In this document: positions 47,286 through 60,700 of the stretch, piece by piece
Position numbering within the stretch: position 1 is the first letter of the stretch
Layout of the letters: each line of letters starts with the position of its first letter
Notes under the pieces: model-generated
Seen by the model: the letters and a program-made list of their open reading frames with translations, nothing else
Database searches by the model: none
Told to the model about the DNA's origin: nothing
Translations under genes and position numbers: made by a program
Assembly: GCF_964340395.1 (NCBI RefSeq)
Contig: NC_135565.1
Coordinates: 8,109,242-8,173,241, forward strand
Length of the DNA: 64,000 bases
Origin: Glandiceps talaboti
Lineage: Eukaryota; Hemichordata; Enteropneusta; Spengelidae
Direction: 5' to 3'

Positions 47286-49938
47286 CAAAACATTTTTATA
47301 ATGACAATGCAAATATATCTGAAATGTGCCAAAATAGGTATATCTATAATTGCAGGTCAAAGGTCAACAGAAAATCTGCTAATTTTGGACTTTGTGACTT
47401 TTATTAATGATTTAGTACATGTATATATCTAACCCTTAAGAGGGTTTGATAAATTGATATAAATAATTAGTAAGCTGAAGGGTATTACCAAATTACTAAT
47501 GCTCAAGCTGAGGGGTGTGTGAATTACTAACTTGGGTAAAAGTAGTGAATTGTTTCTAAAAACTGAAAAGATAAAACAGTCGAACTCAATTTATATTGTT
47601 TCTGTTTTAATTCATTCTTTTACATATTTAATAAATACAAATTTGCGACAAGATATGACAGGATATTTGTATAAAATCACTTTATCGCTGGCATTTAACT
47701 CTTACATAATTCTGTAGAAATACTGTATTATATGCATATCATTCCACAGAGACAACCGTAACACGTGAAATGGCATTTTTGCATTTGGGTGGATGGATGG
47801 ATAGATAGATAGGTACAGAACTAGAGGTACTGTGTTCGAGACCCACCATGGTAAGGGTGATTTTTTTACACCCACTTTACAGAATGACAGGTGTAGAATT
47901 AGGCATGTGTTATTATATCTACTAAAAATTGCTAAAATACCAATAATTAGACAATATTGTACATGTTCAGTTAGAAATTTATTTTATTCATAAGTTGTAT
48001 ACTATAAGTAACAGCCTGAATTTATGATTGCATTGGGTCGCTGATTTTTGGGTGTGGACCCAAAAATCAATTTGATTGGATGTACAATATTATGTGTATA
48101 TAGCTATACAAATATGGTTACCTACACTTAATATTGTTCAGGGTGTATGATATTACAAGCAAGTCATTTATATAATTATATATAACACAGTTTCAAAAAT
48201 GTCACAGTATGGCTGTGTGTACGTTGGAGAGAGTCTCTCGTTCTCCAAAGTTTATGGTTACAGCTAGGGCAGCTTTAACAACATATACTGGTGTCTTACA
48301 GTATATGAGTATATTCAAATGAAAAAAAAAAGACTCCATGAGAATTTCTGTAAATGATATGCATATAATACAGTATTTCTACAGAATTATGTAAGAGTTA
48401 AATGCCAGCGATAAAGTGATTTTATACAAATATCCTGTCATATCTTGTCGCAAATTTGTATTTATTAAATATGTAAAAGAATAAATTAAAACAGAAACAA
48501 TATAAATTGAGTTCGACTGTTTTATCTTTTCAGTTTTTAGAAACAATTCACTACTTTTACCCAAGTTAGTAATTCACACACCCCTCAGCTTGAGCATTAG
48601 TAATTTGGTAATACCCTTCAGCTTACTAATTATTTATATCAATTTATCAAACCCTCTTAAGGGTTAGATATATACATGTACAAAACATTTTTATAATGAC
48701 AATGCAAATATATCTGAAATGTGCCAAAATAGGTATATCTATAATTGCAGGTCAAAGGTCAACAGAAAATCTGCTAATTTTTGGACTTTGTGACTTTTAT
48801 TAATGATTTAGTACATGTATATATCTAACCCTTAAGAGGGTTTGATAAATTGATATAAATAATTAGTAAGCTGAAGGGTATTACCAAATTACTAATGCTC
48901 AAGCTGAGGGGTGTGTGAATTACTAACTTGGGTAAAAGTAGTGAATTGTTTCTAAAAACTGAAAAGATAAAACAGTCGAACTCAATTTATATTGTTTCTG
49001 TTTTAATTCATTCTTTTACATATTTAATAAATACAAATTTGCGACAAGATATGACAGGATATTTGTATAAAATCACTTTATCGCTGGCATTTAACTCTTA
49101 CATAATTCTGTAGAAATACTGTATTATATGCATATCATTTACAGAAATTCTCATGGAGTCTTTTTTTTTTCATTTGAATATACTCATATACTGTAAGACA
49201 CCAGTATATGTTGTTAAAGCTGCCCTAGCTGTAACCATAAACTTTGGAGAACGAGAGACTCTCTCCAACGTACACACAGCCATACTGTGACATTTTTGAA
49301 ACTGTGTTATATATAATTATATAAATGACTTGCTTGTAATATCATACACCCTGAACAATATTAAGTGTAGGTAACCATATTTGTATAGCAATATACACAT
49401 AATATTGTACATCCAATCAAATTGATTTTTGGGTCCACACCCAAAAATCAGCGACCCAATGCAATCATAAATTCAGGCTGTTACTTATAGTATACAACTT
49501 ATGAATAAAATAAATTTCTAACTGAACATGTACAATATTGTCTAATTATTGGTATTTTAGCAATTTTTTACAATAAGGATAAGGATATATTGTAATAAAA
49601 TATATTTTTACTAGTAGTTCAGTAATAGCAGTAGTCTCCCTAAGAAGGTTATATTCTCAATTTCATTTAATGGACACTTTTTACACAAAGAAAGTGAAAG
49701 GAACTGTCCGCTAACACTTTCCACCCATGAATGAAACTGTCTTCAGCATGTTAATCATTTCTATAGCACTGTCCCAAACTTGTCAACTGTTACAATGCAA
49801 CCAACATGTGCTGCCCTGCCTAATACCCAATTCTACTGCACCTAATTCTACACCTGTCATTCTGTAAAGTGTGTGTAAAAAATCGCCCTTACCTCGAAGT
49901 ACAAAAATGCCATTTCACGTGTTACGGTTGTCACTGTG
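47286..49938. repeat. Large palindrome with an extra direct copy (foldback-type element)
   Basis: Left arm 47927-48680 and right arm 48812-49566 are near-perfect inverted repeats (about 754 bp each) around a 131-bp spacer. Outer segments also pair: CCACAGAGACAACCGTAACA from 47752, against its reverse complement ending about 49938. The right side has about 270 extra bp (49567-49837), the left about 65. The segment 47286-47743 is a direct copy of 48681-49139 (spacer plus inner right arm), so one block is present three times (plus, minus, plus) and differs by only a few bases. Confidence 0.9.
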
Positions 49939-52900
49939 GTAGTAGTTAGTCAATATATATCTGTTTTCATGTTGGCACTTTATAATTCTAAATGTTTATT
50001 TAATACTGTTAGATATATATATATATATATATATCGCACTATGTGTGAAACTCCAAGTTACAACCAAGAAAGAGTTCCAGAACTACCAAAACTATTGCGC
50101 TCTGCCACTGCGGTATAGAGCACTGTCTTAGCAGATTGATACTCATCGAGTTATATATATATACATAGACATATATATAGATATATGATATAAAGTAATT
50201 TGTGTGAAATGATTATTGTCCGTACATTTTAAGTATTGTCAAAATGACAGATCTATAGATCTAATTGTGTTAGCTATTCCTGCATCGTTCTCGTGTCTTT
50301 TACCTTAAAAGCTTTTACCAATGTTTCTCTATTTCACTAAATTGTAAGATTTGGTTTCTTGTGCTGGATTGAATTAATCCTGGTGGTAGAATTCACAACA
50401 AATCATTTACTGCATCTTAGCTGTCAGCCTTTTAGTGTCAATATATTACTAAATTCATTACTTCTCATGGCGTGAAAGCAAACCGTATACATTTCTACAA
50501 CCGACATGATTGTTTGTTGTCATGGTAATGTCTAAAATCTATTTGATGTAACAATTTAAAAGAGACAAATACACAAAAGTATCTGTGTATGAGTGACATT
50601 GTCTGGGAAGTTGTTGCTTAGCAACCTGTTGAGCTGGCTGGCTTTGTATACTTAGTAATATTTCTACAAACCTGTCCGATGAATGTCCCATGATGATGTC
50701 ATTATCACGCTGTCATTGGCGTTTTTGATGTACCTGCTTGTCTGACCTGTGACCTGGACCATACTATTCCTTTAGGGGGGGGGGGGTGTTTATCTTAATG
50801 AAAAGTACTGTAGCCCTATATGAAACAATTTCGTAGTTTTCAGCTAATTGTCAAAGACAAATTTTTACTAATTACCAGACTGGTACATTGACAGTGTTCA
50901 TGTACAAGAAGGCATTTTAGTGACTACTTATTTGTGTGTATATTTTTGGTCCAGTGAAATATTAAAACAAAACTAAATCTTTTTAGTGAAAATTTCCAAA
51001 TTTACAGTATATTGATTCAATTTATGTTTTCAAACAATTTGAGAAGAAACCAATAACACAGAGACCATATGGAAAACAACGGAAAACATAACTACCTGAA
51101 CTAGACACTCGCATATGAAAAAAAAAATATAATGAAATAAAATAAAAAACCTACCAACGCCACTTATTCCAAAATTGAAAGTAATTGGAACCACAAATAC
51201 AATATTTTTATTATACCTTGGCAAAATCACTGATTATGTTCATAAGAATTGATGTGTTGAATGTTTGAACAGTATGGTCTAGGTCAAAGGTCATTTCTGT
51301 CTTTGTCGTAACATACTGTCAGACATAACATGAAATATTGAAAATATTATTGAAGATTAATCCTTTGCAATTTTGTAACGTATGGTTCATGTCGATTGAC
51401 ATATGGAGTAATTGATTAATTTGAACACAAGCTGATTTTATGAATTACAAATTACATGCATTCTTTCATGAATCAATTGTGTTTTTTTTCATCAATATTT
51501 TTTCAAAAGAAATATGGATTATTATTACATATGTACCAAAGATTATTTGCAATGTGGTGTCACGCATACGTGCAATACCGAAAACATACATGCACCTGCA
51601 TGCAAATGATATGCAAATGAAGATGCGATCGTTCGTTTGACATGAAAGCACGTCATCATATCATGTAATTTATGTGGAAATTTAAACATTTGATACAGGT
51701 AAAATGATTTTGGTTTGGTGTTTCACTCATGTAGTAGGATATTTTTTACACACACTCGGGACAACTTCTAAAAATAAAAGTAAAACTTTGGAACAAAAAT
51801 GCTGTGACTCAGTGGGGATGTGTAATATTTTCATCAGAAGTCTGTTTTTACTGCACTGTAAAAGAACAGCAATACTTATCAGTGTTCAGTGTTAAAGTGA
51901 AAAGTTTTGAAAAATGACAAAAACTAGATTTTTTTTGTCTCATGGTTTTGGAGGGAAATGCTTGGCGCTCGGAATAAATTTTCTTATGAACAATGCATCC
52001 ATTTTTGAATATAAATTTCAATTTTGAATATAAATTTCAATTTAAGTAAATCTGTGATTACCCTCTACAAAGAAATTAAAAATGACAAAAAAAGAACTTT
52101 AGTCACATGACTTGATGGGGTATGGCAGACACATGAATATAGCACCTAATTATTGAAAACAAATAAATTGAATCTATTAATGTGTGAACTTGTGGTCCAA
52201 TAGATTGTGAACAGTACAGTAGCAATTGAAACCAAATTCCTTTGTTTACATAGCTACTTTAAATGCATGTCCTGGTAATACTTTCTGGTTAGTGTGTAGT
52301 GATTTGCATATTGACACAAAGCATTAATTAGTGGTCAATAGGGGTAAAGGGTGTGGTTCAGTTTCACTGCCATGATTTCATTTATGCCTGTATTAGCACT
52401 AGCATACATCATAGACAGTAGAGGGGGCCTCCACTGTCTATGGTTACATAAGTTATGTACAGTCAGTATTGATATACTGCAATGCAAACAGTAGCAGTTT
52501 AGATTTGTGAGCAGACTACAGATGTACAGACAGATAATAACACATAGTCAGTGATTATCACACAATATTGATTCAGATACAAACGACTTAGCTTCCATAG
52601 TCCCACTGGCAGTTTGTGATATTCACAATTACTTGTCATGTGAATGTCACATGTCAATGCAGAAGTAGATAGCCTGTAGTGTTATAAGACTATATCACTT
52701 GTCAATGTGTACAGAAGGCTACACTGGCAGCTTTGTAAGAGATAGACAGACTGACAGACTGACTTACTGACAGAAAGGCAGTTAAGACAAAGATATTCAG
52801 ATCTTGTGATTGTAGATTATCATTCAGACATACTTGAACACTGTCACACATGCACAGACCATGGAGGATGGAGACCTTGCTACCTCCATGCTCCATGCAT

Positions 52901-55900
52901 GCATGGACAGATATATCCTACATCCTGTGATTGTTTGGTTCAGACAAATTTGATTGATTGACAGATTTCATAAACTATGGGTACTGGAGGTTCTGGAGAA
53001 TCATTTTATGATTTTACATTTTAATGAATATTCATGACTTCTGAGTGCTTATTGCTTTCACTATCAATGCAAAACTTCTCTTATGAATATTCATTGTTCA
53101 GCCATGAATATATTACTTCTGCCTCAGGGCCACCAAATGTTTCTGCTGACTCCAATCAAGCAATATGAGCCCACAGCAAAGACACCATACCTTATAAGAT
53201 ATATGTCTCTGTGAAATCCCATGTAGTCTGTACAAAAGTCATGTATAATCATGAAATGACTCTCCAGAACCCATATATAGTTTAGGAAAATGCCATTTAT
53301 TTCCAGGACTCAGTGTCATCCCCCTGAAATAAGACCCACCTGAAATAAGAAAATATTGAATGTCCACTGAGCTTTGTATGCTTCAATGAATAAATAATAT
53401 TCATAACAAATAACATAACAAAAAAAATAATTAAGAGAAGATTTATTTAGCTGATGAGAGTACAAGTTCTTTAGGTTGTATTAAAGGTCTAATTAAAAAA
53501 ATTATTTGGTTCTTGTCACCCTATAGTTTTTCACGCTGACCCTAAACATTTTTTGATGTACATTTGAGAAAAAAAGTAATAAAATTGCGAAAATTGTGAA
53601 GTCTCACAAGAAATATGACATCAACTTAAAAAGACAATATAAAACTGTCCTTCCAATCTGTAATGGCTGTACATCTGATGAGAAGAAACCAATAACACAG
53701 AGACCATATGGAAAACAATGGAAAACATAACTACCTGAACTAGACCCACTCACATATGAGAAAAAATGTAATAAAGTAAAAAAAAAGCTACCTATCCCAC
53801 CTTTTCTAAAATTGAGTAATTGGAACCACATAATTATTTTTGTTAAGCCTAAGTGGTCTGTGACACCTGTTGCATATATGACATTTTCCCTCCAAAAAAT
53901 TATTTCCAAACAACAAGGTAAACATACATGTACACTTAGCTATTGGTATCACAAGACATCATTTTTTAGTTTTGAAATATTAGTAGATAAAATGCAGAAT
54001 TTAGAAATTTATCTTAAAATTTTAGTTGAAAAGAAACAAGATAACTAGTTTGTGTGGGAACATATTCAGTGAAATTTTGTAAGATATTTTTTCCACATAA
54101 TCATAATAGTCCAAAAGTTGTTTGGTTCTGGTTACCCAACCCCACCTAGTTTTTCACGCCGACCCTAAATTATTTTTACATATTTGAGAAAAAAATAGAT
54201 AAAATGAAGAACATTGTGAAGTTTCGCAAGAAATAGTGGGTGCGGAAACTGACGTCAACGTAAAAAGACAATATAAAACTGTTCTTCCAATCTGTAATGG
54301 CTGTACATCTGATGAGAAGAAACCAAAAACACAGAGACCATATGGAAAACAATGGAAAACATAACATATGAAAAAAAAAAATTAAAAAAATTAAATTAAA
54401 AATCTGCCTACCCCCACCTAATATTGAATGTAATCGCAACTACACATTTTTTTACGCCTTAAATTAGTAAAATAGACCGTAAAATCAACTGCTTTTAAAA
54501 ACTATAGGTAGGTTTGCCAGAATCTAAAATTCTCAAAATCCAGAGGCTAAGTACTCAAAATTGTTTTTTTGTAGTTTGGAATTTCAATGATTTGTGTGGG
54601 TGTTGTTTTTTTGTAACACAAACTGCGACACAAAAGAGTTAGTCTGTGAATTGAATTGTAAAGAGGTCATTGTACATTGCCTTCCAGTAGAACTGATATT
54701 GATAGGGTATTCATGTCAGCTGGTGTACAGTATGATTGAGTCATGTCATGTAAAGGTGTGTCATATTTGCTAAAAATAAACTTTTTTTTTTTATAAAATC
54801 ACCTGAAAGTGAGTGTAACCTATTGTTGTATATACTATCAGTGTGTCCTTATAATAAAGGAGAATTTTTTTGTTCTGTGTCAGAATTATGAAAATTATAA
54901 CATTTTTTTTGTGAATCAGCTCACCAGGATTTGGGGAAAAAACTAACTTTTGGCTGGTCACTACAAAAAACTGCATATTGATGGCATGACATATCCCGAA
55001 TTTTGCCTATTGGCCACAGGTGTACATGGTGATCATAATACGTACTGTAAACTGGAAATTTTCGGCAAAATAGTTATTTTCACCTATTTTGCCAGAAACC
55101 AAAACCACAAAATTGCGTAGTGACAAAATGTCTGCTTATACATGAACACAATGTACCAGTCAAGTAATTAGTAAAAAATTAGTCTTTGAGAACTAAGCTG
55201 AAGATTGTTAAATTGCTATACTGTCTAGTGATAAAAATATCTGTGTTTACGGGTACCTTTCCTATAGCTTGACACTTAATGTCAGACCCAAACTTTCAGT
55301 ACGTAGAGAGTATAGATTTGGTTAAATTTTTAGGTGGTTTAATTAATATAAGAAAGTTTTACTTTGACTCTGTTCTTTGAATTTTCAAAAACACTCACAT
55401 TAAGTAGCTCTTGTAGTTTATCTCTGTGGTAATAAAAAAGCACAGACACCTTTGATTTAACTCAGAAAATGGTTTTCTTTTTCTTTTTTTAATTAATGAC
55501 GTTTTATCGTGCTTATTACAAAAACATAACTCTTTGCATGAATATAAATTTTACAGTTTGTATTCAGGAACTTTTGTTAAGTTATTAATTTTAAAAACTG
55601 TCCTTATTTCTTAATATGTACTTTTTTTAACCACAGTATGAAACTCTACACTCTGTATATTTTTTGTATGCCATCAATTGAAATCTAGTTTTTGTTTTCT
55701 AAGCTTTGAAATATAACGCTTAGCAACAATAAAAAATGAAATTTAATAATATCGATAATTGAAGCCATTTTGCCTTTGAGCATGTCACATGATTTTATTT
55801 TAATTTTCATTAGACCTTAATTATTGACGCAGATTAGTTTACTCGGAGTGTTGAACATTGTCATTTACATTAGAATTTGATTAGGTATGCCATCATATAA

Positions 55901-57688
55901 TTCAAAACAATTTTTAATTAAGAAAAATGTGTTGTAATTTAGATAAATTTGTGGTAACTACATGCACTATAACTCGTTTGTATTGTAGGCCACCAACCTT
56001 AGACCAATTGTTAGCGGTATCAATGTCACTTAACAACCAGCAGAAATTGTCACAGAATATTTTTGACATTTTTTTAATAAACATTCCATTTAATGATCAA
56101 TTTCATTTGACAATTGTAAATATGGAATAAATTAGATAATACAGTATGCAAAATTTTGATATTATAAAACCTTTATGAGACATGAAATTGATAACATGAA
56201 ATTGATAAACCATATTTTACTAAATATAGCGTAGAATCTAGTGTTGTATGGAGAATATTATTTTCACCATTCCCTTACTACACCTGGATTTTTCACTCCC
56301 ATAATTTTGGTTCCCTATCAAAATATACTGAAAAGTTGGTTTATTTGAGTTTTTCGTTTGATTATTATGATTAGAGAGTGTTTTAGAATTTAGCAAACAG
56401 TTTTTGTTTTTACTATTACAAAAATAGATGAATTGTAGTAATGTCATTCCATATGTTACAGCTGTTAGTAATAGCCTAGCACCTTTCTGTAAAAAAAGTA
56501 ACCTTGATACAAACGATAGAACCAGTAACTGAGGCTGAATGATTGCATTGAATGTGCTGTCGTATACATACTAGTATCATATTTCAAATGTCTGAACAAT
56601 AAAAAAAATGTATTACTTGAACAGGCAATACATTTTTTTACCATTATAAAGCCGATATCAGGCATATAACCTTTGACCTCTCCACCAGATAATTTCTACC
56701 AACATGCTAACTTTTTGAAAAATTTAGTAGTACTCCATTTTGTCATGACAAAAAAGCAGTATTTGGTACAAGTGAATAACTGAGGAGTATTTCTTTTCAA
56801 CAGGTCTAAAATTGAAATTTTTTTTGAAAAATCAACATTTGTGGTCATAATTTTTGTGTATATAATTTTAGTGTATAATTTTGGAGGGAAAAGGTATAGT
56901 TGTAAACATTTTAAAAATCATGTCGTTGTTAGGCTCTGATCATTGTAATGGGTATAGGTGTACACGTCATAACATTTTTAGAATCACGAAGAAGAAAAAA
57001 TGCCGTTGTTTACGGTTCATTGTTGATCTTTTCAACTTTTGCTATTTCCTGTTTTGAGATACAACCAGCTGATGATGTATCTCAAAAGACCAGTATACAT
57101 TTAGGCCCTGATTTCATGATGCCATTTTCAAAATGAAAGTGCAATTATTTTTGGGGTGCGTTTGCATCTACCAGCTACACAAAAACGACAAAAACGTGCA
57201 TGAAAATGCAACAATTTGGAGACATTTCTGAAAGTGGATTGTTTGAAAACTGTCAGCTTTCATTTTAAAATGGAGTCCTTATTAAAGTTAATGAACAAAA
57301 ATGGAAAGATTGCGGAAAAATGGCATCATGTGAACTATTGATAATGAAAATGAATGTCTTTGACCTCTGGAATGACCTGTTATATGCACATGTCTAATCA
57401 TTACATGACTGTATGTTTGCAAATGTGCAATCAGGATTGATTTTCATCATTCCGTTTTCAGTATTTCTGCAGAATCAGTCCAACAATGAGTGTCATGTCA
57501 GCCTATTATGCAAACACATAAAGACATATCAAAATATAACATAATTGATTTTTAGTGTATTTATTTGAAAACGTTATGTACATGCAGCCTAAGTATTTGG
57601 TATATGGCACATTGAGTCTGCATTACTTGTCGCCATGGTTACCAACATGATTTTCATGAAGTTTTTGTATGTTTTTTTTTTACTGTAG
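49939..57688. other. Long stretch without recognised genes
   Basis: This is upstream of tetraspanin B and may include its 5'-UTR exon and promoter. A (TA)n run lies at about 50013-50034 and a G-homopolymer at about 50777-50787. A dispersed repeat occurs three times (51035-51215, 53503-53850, 54113-54470). The rest is AT-rich sequence without notable structure. Confidence 0.4.
53503..53850. repeat. Dispersed repeat, copy with near-twin at 54113-54470
   Basis: The two share TTGGTTCT, TTTTTCACGC, AAAAAGACAATATAAAACTG, TCCAATCTGTAATGGCTGTA and GACCATATGGAAAACAATGG in the same order and spacing. A shorter copy (second half only) is at 51035-51215. Confidence 0.8.
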
Positions 57689-57719
57689 GTTTAGAAGCAG
57701 TACACTGTAAGCAGTCAAA

Positions 57720-57785
57720 ATGGTGCAAGGTTGTGGAATGAAGTGCATCAAAGCACTACTCTTCATCTTTAACTTTATCTTCTGG
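57720..57785 (+). CDS. Tetraspanin B exon 1
   Basis: 22 codons, MVQGCGMKCIKALLFIFNFI then FW, with donor TGG|GTAAGA. It encodes the cytosolic start and the first half of TM1. Confidence 0.93.
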
Positions 57786-60700
57786 GTAAGATCAGTTTTT
57801 ACTTCAACTCTCACTTCTAGGAAAGTATAGTCGAGATATTATCCGTGGCTTCAGATCTGAAAATCTCACTTCCCCCATCTAGCTCAGTGAGAAATCAGAC
57901 TATGAACCAATGGTGTTCATGCAAATGAGTAAACGCCCAATTATTAGAATATGTAAACTATGTTTATAAGTAGCATCCTGATATGACAAATATACCATAT
58001 TTGGACATTATGTAAATGACCCCAATAAACACTCACTTTTGATTGGGTTTAATGCTGTGATTGATTAACAAAGACATGATGTTAATGACTATGTGGGCGG
58101 CTTTGTTTGAATTGAAATTTCATCTCAGGACCTCATTGAGCTAGAAGTGGAAAGAGATTTGAAGTCATGCATAACATCTAGACTAAGGGAAATAAAGATT
58201 GAATAAAAAAGTTAAAATTACATGTGATATATTGTGGAAAATTTGCCACTACAAGAAGAAATGTTAAAAGAGTATTACAACACATTCCAGGATTATTTAG
58301 GGTTACAAACCTGCGATAAAATAAGTAAAATTGACTAGCGACTAGCGACTCATAGTGACGTACCCATTGGTCATGAGTATTTTCCTGCTGAATGAAGAAA
58401 AATATTGGAGAATAACATAATTACACCAGCGGCAGTAAATCAAAGAAAAAGTGGAGAACGTAATGGCAATTTTGACTGTTTGACTCGTCCTTCGAACACA
58501 GTAGAACCAGTAATGAAGACACGCGTTGTCGTGACATAGATGTGTAATATCGCGATGTAGAACAACCAGAGTATATATTACATATTTTTTGTTGAACCTG
58601 TGCATAGTATAGTGTCTGTTAAATATAATGTCAACTGCTTCTAATACTATTGTGTATGTTTAAAAGGAGTTGCTTTGCGGAAGTGATGTAATAGACTTGA
58701 AAGGCAAATCCCACTGAACATCATATTGTAAATTATGGTAGACGTATTCGTATGGTAGTTATGCGACTGCTAGCTGATGAATATATTGACTATATTCTTT
58801 CTTACCTTCTCTCTAGTTATCTGGTGTTGCACTAGCAGGAGTTGGTATATGGATAGTTGTTGATAGTGAGTCATTTATAGCTATACTGGACAATCCATTA
58901 ATTATCAATGCAGCATATATTATGATCGGAGTTGGTGGTTTCGTTCTCATCGTCGGTTTCTGTGGATGTTGCGGAGCAATCAAAGAAAGCAGATGTCTGC
59001 TTGGATTTGTAAGTAACCTCTAATATCACATAAATACTTGCATCTTCTACTATGTGACGTCAAACGGGGTGATTTCAGAGCAAATCACTCCTGTTTTACC
59101 GAAACTATTTTTGCTCGCGCTACGATCAAGTTATAATAATAATGTACATTCGAAACGTAAATACACACATTACATACATCCTTCGGTGGCAGGAGTTTTA
59201 TGCGTAGTGGTTCCTTTATTTGTATTTAATAGATTTGATATATTTTATCGGAAAATCGTGTAGATTATGGCAATATTTATGGAGCAACGGTAAGCTTACT
59301 TCTGATTTACCGTTGAACTCAGTGATCCGAACTTACACATTCCGAGCGAATAAAATAAAAATGACGGAACAAAAGTTGCATTATATAATTGCATACCTGC
59401 ATATGTATGAGGATGCACAAAATCACATAGTGTAATTTTTATGGAAATTCGATGAGAATATGTAATAATATTTAGCATAACTCCATGCCACGTCAGTATG
59501 GGGGGGGGGGGATTATTTGCACTTGTGCTTGCAGTGCTTTCACTTAACTCTGCTGCACTTTCGCAGAGAACAGTAAAACTAAAAGCACTATGAATGCAAA
59601 TACCCCGAGTATTGCAGTGCTCACTTGCATTTGCACATCAGGGGGTTCTGTCATATTCTCATTTTTAATATTTTATTTGAAATGTTGGTCATTGATTGTT
59701 TTTGAGGGACTATTAGAATATTCCTATAAACAAAGAGGTTGTTAAAACATAGTAATAACATGTTATTGTACGGTAAATCCAGCCAACGATCAATTTCACA
59801 ATTAAGAACAAAACAGATGAAAACATCACTGTAAGTAATTAGAATCCTTGGTCTTGTAACAATTTGTGCTGTTTTTTTAGTAGTATTTATAGTATTTACA
59901 ACTTTGCACCCTTCTGTTTGTAATTATCTCTCTCCTCAGTACTTCACCATTTTGTTACTTATTTTCTGTTACCATGGTAACTAAATTGTGACACTTAATT
60001 TTTTGATTTAAATATTTATAGTTACTTTCATCACCTGCAACGAAAATTGGACAAAAATGACAGCTATGTATTTTCAGTAAGGAAATTTTGTATTTTCAAA
60101 TATCTTTATTTTTTTAAGTTTTTTTAATTTTTTTTTTCAGTACTTCACCATGTTGTTACTGATTTTCTGTGCTGAGTTGGCGGCTGGTGTTCTGGCATCC
60201 ATTTATGGAAGTGACATTGAGAAATATGTAGAAGATGCCATGAACAGGACATTGGTGGAAGATTACGGCCAGACCAAACTTATCACCGATAGTTGGAATG
60301 ATGCCCAACTTATCGTAAGTGGTCGAAAATAAAGAAATGTTTTTTACCTGAAACATAACGTTATGTCTTACTGGACTAAAATCTTATGAACATTGCTACA
60401 TTTTTTTGCCTGTCATGACAAAATTCTTACTAAAATTGCTTCGTTAATCGTCTGGTGTGGCATTAGTTTCGCTGCCAGACTCTCAACAAGTGTCCCTTTG
60501 TGAGGAGCACGAAGTGTGCCTGACTGAGCAGTGAATAAATAAATCCTCAACACATGATTAGTCGGTATTTATAACAGACTCCTCCTGGATATAGAATATT
60601 CAGTAGCTAGGATGTTTCAACAGATTTTTGATTCACTAGTTTTATCGGCGGTTATTTTTATTCACCTTTAATGACCTTTGACTTACTTTTGACCTTGCAG

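Noticed and set aside
47790-47860. tRNA-like box B (GTTCGAGACCC) suggesting a tRNA or SINE
   Set aside because: No box A at the right distance and no cloverleaf could be drawn; the inverted partner copy lacks this stretch.
47532-49113. Three near-identical 61-aa open frames at 47532, 48379 and 48928
   Set aside because: They start with TTG, not ATG, and are copies only because the DNA block is triplicated; no codon or domain evidence for a protein.
53670-53700. Hammerhead-ribozyme-like core CTGATGAG...GAAAC in the dispersed repeats
   Set aside because: CTGATGAG is followed by only two bases before GAAAC, leaving no stem II, and I see no flanking stems I and III. Likely coincidence.
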